Assembly (NCBI RefSeq): GCF_000801105.2
Contig: NC_079514.1
Coordinates: forward strand, 8,804,001-8,868,000
DNA from: Raphanus sativus
Lineage: Eukaryota > Streptophyta > Magnoliopsida > Brassicales > Brassicaceae
DNA length: 64,000 bases
Direction: 5' to 3'
The first letter of the stretch is position 1. Every line of letters starts with the position of its first letter. Shown here piece by piece: positions 31,968-41,708 of this stretch. The position numbers were made by a program, and so were the translations under genes. The notes beneath the pieces were generated by a model. The model did not search any database and was not told the DNA's origin. It worked only from the letters and a program-made list of their open reading frames with translations.

Positions 31968-33384
31968 TAGGTGTTTTCCTGCACCATGTGCAGTAAAAGA
32001 ATTTTAAAATATTTTTTAAAAGATAAATATAAATTATATTTATTTTTATTAATATTATAAATTTTCTTTTTTCTTATCAATATTTTAATATAAATTTGAT
32101 TTAACTGAACTTTAAAATTAAGATAAAATCAATTTTGTTTATTTGAATTATATTTAAGAATGTGCATGTATATATTTAAAATTATAATCTTAGGTAGATT
32201 TTTCTATCTATTTATTTTAATTAAATATATTAAATAAATATGTAAAACTTCAGAATTGTCAAAAATTATAATTAAACAATATTTATAAAATCTGTAAATA
32301 TATATAAGAAACTAATGATTTTACGATTTAATTTTATTTTATGATTTAATTTTATAATTTTCTAAAAATATGTATAAATTTTTGAAATATTTTTAATTTA
32401 AATGATATTTCAAAATTTGAAATTCCATAATTGAATATATTTATTTTAATGATGATTTATATGTTATTGCCATATTTTAAAAAAGTCCAAAAATATAAAT
32501 CGATAATAAATATAATATATGAGTTATTACCATATTTTAAAAATTTTATCAAAAATATAAATTAACATTATATATAATTGTCCATGTCATATTAATCTAT
32601 AAGACATGTCATCAATTTTAGTAGCTATGTCACAATTATTAATCTAGGTGTTTTCATGCACCATGTGTAGTGATGAATTTTTTAAAAATTAAATTTTATA
32701 TTTTAAAATGTAATTTATTAATATTATATATTTTATTATTTTGACTAATAATTAATACAAATATCATTAATTAAGCATAAAATTAAGAGAAAATATTTTT
32801 TTATTTTAAATTATATTTAAGAATATATATGTATATATAAAGTTAAAATCTTAGATAAAAAAAATATCTATTTCATTTGGTTAAATTATTATATCAACTT
32901 GTACAAAATTACTAAAAATCATATAAAATTGTATAGTTATCAAAATTTAAAACTAAATAATATTTATATAATTTGTAGATATCTAAAAGAAACTAATGAT
33001 ATTACGATTTATTTTTTTTAATTCAGAAAATTTAGAAAATTTTAGATAATAAAAATTTTATTATTATAAAAGTAAAATTATATAATATTTTGAAATTCAA
33101 AATATCATATTTGAATATATTTATTTTAGTGATGATTTATGAGTTATTACCATATTCTATAAAGTTTACCAAAAATATAAATCAATATTAAATGTAATAT
33201 ATGAGTTATTGTCATATTCTAAAAAGATTTCCAAAAATATATATTAGCATTAAATGTAATTGTCCATGTCATATTTAACCATATGACATGTCATCAATCT
33301 TAATAGCCACGTCACATTTTTTTGTGTGAAAACGATTGTAGAAAAGACATGTGGCAAATCACTTCTCAAATATAGACTAGGGGA
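31967..33384 (-). mobile_element. Non-autonomous Helitron with two 3' ends, unit A only
   Basis: Read on the minus strand it starts TCCCCTAGTCTATA at 33384 and ends GGAAAACACCTAG at 31967. A perfect hairpin (CTGCAC-ATG-GTGCAG) lies ~10 bp before the CTAG, the standard Helitron 3' signature. It sits between host A (31966) and T (33385); the unit B empty site (TATATATTAAAAG near 61870) shows the same A|T join. A second 3' end with CTAGGTGTTTTC and a slightly decayed hairpin lies at 32644, so the element is a head-to-tail double of two related ~700-bp segments. No Rep/helicase coding is seen. Confidence 0.85.
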
Positions 33385-33602
33385 TTAAAAGAAAACTTGT
33401 CATATACTATTTTATTTTATCTATAAAATTTTATGAGTTTGAAATTAAATAGTTGATGATATTATTATACATCTATCATAAATGCCTTCTTCCGAAAGTA
33501 GTTAAAGTGTAATGTCATACTATATTAATTTCCTTATATATATAGAAACTTTTGTTTTCGGACTACAAATTCTAATCTCAATAATAAAGGTTAAGGAGAA
33601 GG
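33385..33602. other. Short AT-rich spacer, unit A
   Basis: No gene; collinear with 61871-62090. Confidence 0.5.
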
Positions 33603-33949
33603 GATCGATAGGGTCTTTTTTTTTTTTTTTGAACGTCTGGATCGATTATTATCGATTAATTATGCTATTACAATGATGAGAATATTACAAAGACGATTAT
33701 ACAGCCGACAATTCTACCATCTTGTGAGAATACACGCCTGATTGCACCTATCTGAGCCGTCCTATGAGATCCATGTTCGATGGTACGCCATGCACGAAGC
33801 TGAAGATCTCCTGTAATCTGTTTCTCCATAAGCTTGCATAATTTGGTATTTTCTGGGGTTTGAACCCCAGACCTCCGGGTGTAGAAGCATTACAGGAACC
33901 CTTAGTCAAACCATTGGACCAAGGGGGCTTCCACAGATCGATAGGGTCT
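33603..33949 (-). mobile_element. tRNA-derived SINE with 14-bp target-site duplication, unit A only
   Basis: The element body is 33617-33935, read on the minus strand. Its 5' region has an A-box-like stretch (TTGGTCCAATGGTTTGAC) and the perfect B box GGTTCAAACCC (33856-33866). It ends in a run of about 14 A (T run 33617-33630). GATCGATAGGGTCT flanks it at 33603-33616 and 33936-33949 and occurs once in unit B (about 62091-62104), proving a recent retroposition. No coding capacity, about 319 bp long, within the usual plant SINE size. It would depend on a partner LINE for mobility. Confidence 0.88.
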
Positions 33950-34215
33950 AAGACATACTTTTTTTTTCGGAATAATTACTACTCTTTAAGAAATCCATGA
34001 ACGTTTGTGATCATCCTTTCTAAACCTAAAATTTATTGCATTTTCACTATTGGAAATATTTATGTCTTAATCACTTTTGACTAAAAACTTCTTGCTACAG
34101 ATTGGGTTTAATCAAAGAAAACAAATATGGAAGTGGATCACGTACGTTGAAAAGCAGATTGGCGTGTGACTTGTGATGACTGTAAATATGAACAGACATC
34201 ATCAAAAACTACACC

Positions 34216-34502
34216 AGGTTATTATCCCCTAATTGTTCTGTAAAACTATCTTTTTTATTAAATTCATGGAAATTGAACTGCAGAGGAAACATATATGGAC
34301 GAATATTAGGCTCATCCTAGTTACACTCTTCCTCTGCTTAATTCTCCTAGCGATTCAGCATGTGCTGGATGCGCTCATGAAGAGTGTCTCTGATATGGCT
34401 GGTGACTGTAAAAGTAACCCTGAGATTTATGGAGTCTGAAACAATTACTAAACCACTTTTCTTTTAATCATTTGGAGGCCTAATTATATATACATATTAA
34501 CC
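34216..34502 (+). pseudogene. ABCA3 pseudogene fragment (exon 2 piece), unit A
   Basis: Starts within intron 1 (GGTTATTATCCCCTAATTG) and reads into exon 2 (RKHIWTNIRLILVTLF...) of an ABCA3-like gene. Compared with the longer copy at 62371-63416 it has two extra deletions. One jumps from the AAAAGTAACCCT codons of exon 2 into intron 3 (GAGATTTATGGAG); the other removes the rest through exon 4. No exon 1, membrane cluster or nucleotide-binding domain remains. Confidence 0.85.
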
Positions 34503-34974
34503 CTATGATTGATTGTGATTATATAATAGATAAAAATATGATAGAATATATTTTTCCTTTTATAAACGATAACTTAATATATTAATGTATAATAATATTT
34601 CAAAACTAATTACTATATTAGTTAAATTATTTACATATAACTTTTGAAATTAAGATCTTGGTAAGATCTTTTTAAACAGATTTTTCGAAATTTTGAATAG
34701 ATATATATATATATATATTAAATTTTAAATGAAAAGATAACAAAAATATAATGGTTATAGTAGTTAAAAGATTCTATATATATTATCAGTCTTATTAAAA
34801 TACATTTAGCTTAAAAAAATTAAGGATGATCTAACTTAAAAATCAGACATGAAATGAAGTTTGAACTTTTATTTTATTAGAATAGATAGATATTTACAAT
34901 AGCTAAATCTTTTACAACTGATAAAAGATTTCTTGTTGAAATAATAATTTACTTTTTTACATTATTGGAATTAG
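34503..34974. other. AT-rich spacer between ABCA3 pseudogene and DUF1216 gene
   Basis: No gene seen; collinear with about 63475-63947. This is the 3' flank of the DUF1216 gene. Confidence 0.5.
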
Positions 34975-36600
34975 TTAAAAGTTGCAACTGCAGGGAAAAT
35001 CTTTATAGCTCACCGCTAGCTCCTTTGAAAGGAGAACTAACATGGGGCTATAATCAACTCCAAAAGATGCTAGATCAATAGATTTTCCTTTTTTCTCGGA
35101 TGCTGTCTTAACAAGTAGACCGATACCTCGAGCCCATTTCACCATACCCCCTATCAGTTCCTTTCTTTGTTCAAAAGTTATCTCCTCTGAAGCACTCTTC
35201 TTCATCTCAATCACAATTTTTCCCATTGACAACATACCGTCGACCATCCTCCAAGTATCCACCTATCGCCCAAAAGAAAACAAAATACCACAACCTTTAA
35301 TATAAAACCGCGAGGAACATGTCCGGGTACCATATGAACGTTAATATATCGGACTATAACTTACCGATGCTCCACCGTTAGTACCATCCAATGCAGAAAT
35401 AGCCCTAAAGAGTTTCTCGGATTTTTCTGGCATCTCAACCTTGATCCCCGACTCGAAGCAGGCCATGTAGTCCGCTACCTTTACAAAGAGATCTTTGAAC
35501 TCTGCTGTGGCAGGACACTTACTCTCCAAAGCCCCCAAGAAAGCCGACATACCTTTGTAAGCAAAAGGCTCAAAGTCTTTGCTCATTTTTGGAAAATCCT
35601 TCAAGTAGTGGGGCAATGAGAACGTTCCTTGTGTTTCGTAAAGAGCTCTCTCAGAAGGAGAAGACACATTGGTGTCATAGTCAATTCCAAATGATGATAA
35701 ATCGATAGATTTTCCTTTATTCTCCGAGACCTTCATTACGAATAGACCGATTCCTCGAGTCCATTTCACCATGGATTGAATAATTTCTTTTCTTTGTTCA
35801 AAAGTTATTTCCTTAGAACCACTCTTCTTCATATCAACCAAACTCTTTCCCATTGACAATAAGCCATCCACTAGCGTCCATGTATCCTCCTATCGTCAAA
35901 AAGGAACGTAACAACAAAACAATTTCCAATGAGCTTGAAACATTTTTCTTTCTATTGCATTTTATACAAAAGCGCAGAAAAAAAAAACAAAATAACACAA
36001 TTTCCAGTTAAACTGAGAAAATTTTGTTTCGTACCAGCCCGAAGGCGTAGACAGGACCGGTCTAAAGGCCGTTTAGAACATCAAGATTTTATATAACAAT
36101 TTTTAACTGTAGGCAAACAATTACGAAAATTTTATATGAAGTATAAAGACAAATTTTTATTTAAACGTAGGGTATTATGATTTTTTTTTAAATGTCAGAC
36201 CAGCACTATTATTGTACTATACTAGTGTTAACGTCTAAATGAAACTTACTGATGTTCCGCCTTTAGTTCCACTAAAATCAGACATAGCCCTGAAGAGTGT
36301 CTCAGATTTTATTGACAGCTCAACTTGGAGATCTTTTGACCCGGGTGATGTTGAACTGTAACATGCCATGTAATCCTTCAGCTTTACAAAAAAATCCTTA
36401 AACTCTGTGGTCTGAGGACATTTGCCTTCCAAGTCACCCATGAAATCCATCATACCTTTGTAAGCGAAAGACTCAAAATCTTGGCCTACTTTGGGAAAGT
36501 TCTTCAAGTAAAGAGGTAATGAGAATGTCCCCTGTGTTTCATAAACAGTGCTCAATGCAATTAGTAACATTAGATATATGGCTAATGAATTTTTTGCCAT
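34975..36600 (-). CDS. DUF1216-type secreted protein with internal repeat
   Basis: Three exons join in frame: 36250-36600, 35365-35889, 34975-35262, giving 387 residues, close to the ~400 usual for the DUF1216 family of crucifer proteins of unknown function. Residues 1-24 are a signal peptide (NSLAIYLMLLIALSTVYETQG). The mature protein contains the same module twice: FSLPLYLKNFPKVGQDFESFAYKGM...KCP.T.EFKD.F.K..DYMAC, then FSLPHYLKDFPKMSKDFEPFAYKGM...KCPATAEFKDLF. Each is followed by an alpha-helical TW.LVDG.LSMGK...KEITFEQRKE...KW.RGIGL segment. Splice sites are GT-AG. A TATAAA-like element lies about 105 bp upstream of the ATG. The family name is recognised from these motifs; its biochemical role is not known to me. 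Confidence 0.7.
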
Positions 36601-37660
36601 TTTTATTTTTGAAGAAGAGAAATGAAGATGAGATTATTATCTTTTTTTTTTTGTTTTTTTTTTGTTTTGGATGATTGTCTTTTCTGCGAGAAGTGAATTA
36701 TATAGATGTTTATAAAGTCTAAATTTAGCTATTAAAACGAAAAATGGTCCGATAGATTTCTATATATTTATGGTCATGGAAGAATGGTAAAAGAGATTTG
36801 CTAAAGTTTCGAAGGCTATTTGCTATGATCTAGATTTACTATTATAGATGTGGTTGTGGACACTTTCTTCGTCAAACTATATTTAGGTGGACGACCAGAT
36901 TGATATACTATGCTTACAAATTAAAATGAACAATCAACATGCTTACACAAAATGTTCCTTATACGAGAACTACATAATTTTGTTTGCATGCAATTCATAA
37001 TATCCAAAATATTTTGAAATGATATTTTTTTTTTTGTCATCATCCAAAAAAAAAAATATTAATTAAAAAAATAAATATTAATAAATATTTTGAAATGATA
37101 TTTAAGGTGGGAAATTATGGTCATATGTTTTTGATAAAAATTTAAAATCGATAAAATAATGAAATATTAATTATTATTATTATGATAATTTAATCATGTT
37201 TTTAGAACATTATTTTAGTATTTAAATTTAAATTTGTTAGATATGTACCGAGGAAAATAATTGATAAAATTTCATTTTAAGAACCATATAAATAGATAAT
37301 ATGATTTTTTGGTCAATTGTTCCTCATCAAAGAAAATATCTATTTAAAAAACAAATTATTTCAAACATGAAGAAAAGGAATTAAGGAATAGACTGAGATA
37401 TATGTGTTAATAATTTGACAAATTTTTAATTTAATTAATATAAAATATGATGAACTATGGTCTTTTAAGAAAAAAAGATGTGGTTGACACTTTACAGCAA
37501 AGTTTATATATCAACAAACACAAATAAAAAACCCGGTAATTTTATATAAAGACAAATTTGAGGAACTTTTAACCATATAAAGAAAGATTTGAGGAACTTT
37601 TCTATGCATTAGAATTACTTGACAAAAAAACCAAAAACAAATCTGTCTTTATATATATAA
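36601..37660. other. DUF1216 5' flank, unit B
   Basis: AT-rich, no gene. Carries the DUF1216 promoter region and the small insertion at 37028-37103. Confidence 0.55.
37007..37103. mobile_element. Tiny retroposed tail with 21-bp direct repeat, unit B only
   Basis: A 21-bp block (AAATATTTTGAAATGATATTT) occurs at 37007-37027 and 37083-37103. Between them lie a T run, GTCATCATCC and A-rich DNA. Unit A has the block once (about 2617-2637) and nothing else. This is what a severely truncated LINE or SINE insertion with its target-site duplication would leave. Confidence 0.6.
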
Positions 37661-40449
37661 CTAGTGATATTCCGGCGCTACGCGCCGGATTTGTATGTTT
37701 TATTCTTACTTAAATTTATAATTTATTATATGGTCTTAGTAAAGAAAATATGTAAAATGAAAATATGTAAAAAATAATATTTTCTGATTTTTTATAATGA
37801 TTAGCGACCGTAATATATTATTTTGTTTGAAGTTATTTAGTTCAAAGTAAAATAGCATAAGAGATTGACTGGTTTTTCCGCTACCACCCGCAAACGCAGC
37901 TTTTGCGGTTGATAGCGGTTGACAGCGTTTCAAAACAATCATACAAACCGCTACAAATCGCTTCAAACCGCTCCGAACCTCTTAAAATCAAAAGCTGGTT
38001 CCAGCTAGCGTTTGCGGTTGGATAAAAAAATATTAATTTTTTTTCCTAAATATTTTAAAATTTAAAATTAAAAATGAAAATATTATAAATAAAAATATAT
38101 ACGCATTTTATAGATTAATTTAAATTCACAAACAATATAGTATTTTTTATAAAATATTTAAAGTAGCTATTCATCATAATTTTTAAAAGTTAATATACAT
38201 ACATATATAAAGATATACACATATATAAAAAAGAAACAAAATATTCTTTAAATGTTTTAGTATAAATCTTCATAAAAATATATTAAAATTATAACTTTCA
38301 ACTACTTAAAAAATTAAAAAATAAACTTAATATTATTATTAATCATATTGTATTAACAATTATTATATTTTATCACAATAGTATGTTTTTATATTTTATA
38401 ATATTATAATATGTTTATATTGATAATTTATTATTAAACCGCTGCTACGTCTCATAATCAACCAGTCACAAACATCCCGCAAATGCAACAATTTTTAAAT
38501 ATTAAGCCAGTCATACAAAACGCCATGTAAAACTTGAAACCACAACCACCCACACCCGCAAACTCCCGCACCCACAACCGCAACCGCTGCGTTTGAACCA
38601 GTCAGACCCTAAGTAGTTGTTAATAATCGATTTAATAAAAATAGAATATAAATTAATAGTCGTAAAAAGATTTTTTAGTTGGAATCTTAAATACTCGTGT
38701 CATAGACTGAGCTTTCTTTCAAGAAATGTTTAAAAGTGTTAAACCTGAGAAAGTTGATTAACGCATGTAGAAGAACCACCTGAGAAAGAAACTGATGCAT
38801 AAAAAAACTGCTACTTTAAAAGTAAGCAATTATTAACTGGTAAACTGAAATAAGAAATCGGTGTACATTCCCATTAATCAACAACATATCAACCCCAATA
38901 TCTTTCTTCTTTCTTAACATTTCAAACTTGCCAAAATTGTTGTAGCCTAGTTTGAAAATCTCTACACTGATTTGTCTTAACTCCGAGCAATGAAACTGGA
39001 AATTCGACAATGATTGAATTGGAAAAAGTAAAAGGAGTATCGTCTGAACTCTCACACCATCTATACATATACAATGAAACTGAGAAAGCAGGAACTAAAG
39101 AAGCATTCAATAGGAGATGGTGGGATGAATGTGATTTCTAGATTGATTATATGAATGATTACGTCGATTGCATTAAAGAAGGAGAATTGCAGAGGCTATA
39201 TTCTCCATCGTCAACATCAAATACAAAAAAATCCTATAAACCAATGTTTTGAAACCCTATCCGGACACTGAATCAAATGATTTATCAAATCACTGGATCA
39301 TTGGATTAACCGCAGATGAATTTCGGGTTAATAAATAAATTAATTTTGTTATATAATAATATATTAGCTTCGAAAACAAATATATATAAAAACTAAAGTT
39401 AAGAATTTTAAGTGTACATACAAAATATTAAGAGATAGTTTAGACTATTTAAAAAGTTGTAACATAAGAATTATGACATCTAAAAAAATCTAGACATTTT
39501 CCAATCCAAAATAAACCAAAATTAAAACATTATTGTAATAAATTGTCAATAACAAAATAAACTAACACCAGATCACATCAACTAATTTTGGTTTTCTCTA
39601 AATTTTAAAACTTACCAACAATTTTTTTTTCTAAATTTGTCACTTCATCATTTTTGGGATATTTTTCAGTAAGAGCATTCTCTAATTTATTATAATCAAT
39701 CTCGCCAGGTTTTTCTTCTTCAACAATCCAAACTCTGTTTTGTAATTCATATGATCATATGATTTTTTTTGATCTGTAAATTGAAAATGTAATGATTTGT
39801 ATTAAATTAAATTAAATGAAAAAATATTATTTACTCACCTTTCTTGCCAAAGTAAATTGTAGTGTACGGGAATAATAAGTCTCATCGTGCTTCAGTCTGT
39901 TTTACGGACGTGCAGCTCAAACACAATCATGACTCACTTTTTTGCAAATGTAAATTGTAGTGTTGAAGAAGAGGAAGACGATAATAAAACTGAAATTTCA
40001 AAATTTTAATTAGAAATTTAGAACATAAAAAAAAATTTCAAAATATAACTTAAACTAAAAATAGTAAAAATAAAAATTATCTATTGGTTCAACCAGTGAT
40101 GCAATAAAACCCAAACTCGATTTCTATTGGGTCACAGATTTATCAGTTCAATTACGGATCTGGTCAGATTCAAAACACTCTTATAAACGCTTGGACATGT
40201 ATCAAGAAAAGTTTAACCTCCCCTCCTCCTATTTATTTCACAATTAACACCAAAATTCATTAAATTTAAGTTGAGAAAATATTTTAATTATTAAAAAAAA
40301 GTTTAACCTACTCTCTCCCATTTATTTTACAATTAATACCAAAATTCATTAAATTTAAGTTGAGAAAATATTTTAATTATTATTAAAAAGAAAATGCCAC
40401 ATGGCATTTTTCCCCTAAAGAGATAAAAAGCCTACTTTATTAGTATAGA
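37661..40449 (-). mobile_element. 2.8-kb non-autonomous Helitron, unit B only
   Basis: Minus-strand element. The 5' end TCTATACTAATAAAGTAGGC is at 40449. The 3' end is CACTAG at 37661, preceded by the hairpin CCGGCGCGTAGCGCCGG (37671-37688). It is inserted between A (37660) and T (40450); unit A shows the intact A|T site at 3195|3196. Near its 5' end an ~80-bp block is repeated (about 40211-40293 and 40303-40382). A TIR-bearing element is nested inside (37859-38611). Short ORFs inside match nothing I know; no Rep/helicase is visible. Confidence 0.88.
37859..38611. mobile_element. TIR-bearing MITE-like element nested in the Helitron
   Basis: The ends are imperfect inverted repeats around TGACTGGTT (left 37859-37874, right 38596-38611). 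Both ends carry GC-rich clusters of GCGGTT/AACCGC in an otherwise AT-rich core. The layout fits a non-autonomous DNA transposon, possibly hAT-like, but I could not define a target-site duplication. Confidence 0.5.
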
Positions 40450-41055
40450 TAATGTAGTATGTTGAATTGAAACCAACAAATAATCAAATATATTTATTTG
40501 ACACATCATTTGAAAACAGTTTTCTAAACCGATAATTTTTAATCAAAAAATAAAATTATATGGTTTCAAAAGGTTAAAGATTGTGGTTATTTATGTAGGT
40601 TGAAAATTGTATAGATAATAGTAACATAAAAAAGCAGTTACGGAGATTATATGAAAAACGCACTTATAGATAACTTAAAACACATTTGCTTTCAAGTTTG
40701 AGTAATAGAATAGATGCTTGATGCCACAAAAAACACGTTTGCTTTCAAAACAATTAATTAAATAAATTAGATGCTAATCCATCATTTAAAAGATTGGATA
40801 TATTTTTGTTTATTTTTTATGAAAAAAATTAATTTTTATATTTGATTTTTTTGTAATCATATTTATGTTTAATATTAATTTAATTTGATATAATAATCCC
40901 TTAAATAAATAAAATACATATTAAAAGTAACATTTATCAATAAATTATGTTTCTATTTTAATAAAATAAATTATTCAAAATTTTGAATGATACAGAATTG
41001 TCAGTTGACTTCTGTTTTATTTTGTTACATTATTCAAATAACCAAATAACGAACA
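40450..41055. other. ABCA2-B 3' flank between two Helitrons
   Basis: AT-rich, no gene; collinear with 3196-3903. Includes 41014|41015, where the flanks of the unit A gap are directly joined, and a reverse-strand AATAAA at 41016-41021. Confidence 0.6.
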
Positions 41056-41708
41056 CTAGACTTTGACCCGCTCGACCGAGCGGGTATCAATTTTGTTTTT
41101 ATAAATATTATACATAATTTGCAATATGTGTATTAATATTATGTTTTGAAAGATAATAATTTGTTTAATTACATTGAATATTTTTTTGTGTTTTACCGTA
41201 AATTATAAGAATGATATTTATTGGATATTATATAAAAATTGTATAATTAAATTTATGTATAAAATATCTAGAAAATGAATTTCGTGAATTAAACAGCAGA
41301 AAAATAGACAACTATGATTATTCTAATATTAAAAATTGGTACATTAGTTATAACATTTATAAGGAAATAAAAAAATTATAGGCAATTTATTCCATTACTT
41401 ATTATTAAAAAAGCAAACATAAATTCACATACACAAACAGATCAAAGCGTATCAGCAAGAAATCCACTTAAACTATTATCATATTTATTAGAAGTTTTAA
41501 TATTACTTCAAGAAATGCACGTTTATAGTGTTGTTGACATAACTTAACATCTTTCTTAGTAGATTTAGGAAACTATTTATAAAAAAAAAGGAAAAGACAA
41601 AAAATATTTAATGTTGAACTTATTAATTATTTCAGTGGCATAGTCTTGTAAATGTTGTGGAAATCTAAGGGGTATTTCTTATTTGTACTTCTACTTTAAT
41701 AGTATAGA
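41056..41708 (-). mobile_element. 653-bp non-autonomous Helitron in the ABCA2-B 3' flank, unit B only
   Basis: Minus-strand element: 5' end TCTATACTATTAAAGTAG at 41708; 3' end ...GTCTAG at 41056 preceded by the hairpin CCGCTCGGTCGAGCGG. It is inserted between A (41055) and T (41709), and the same A|T is uninterrupted in unit A at 3903|3904. It lies 95 bp beyond the ABCA2-B stop codon, between the coding region and the likely poly-A signal. Confidence 0.92.

Noticed and set aside
33617..33935. A tRNA gene, because of the perfect B box
   Set aside because: The poly-A end, 14-bp target duplication, length and lack of a cloverleaf identify a SINE.
37736..39110. Short reverse ORFs in the 2.8-kb Helitron as Rep/helicase remnants
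   Set aside because: No rolling-circle or helicase motifs are visible in their translations.
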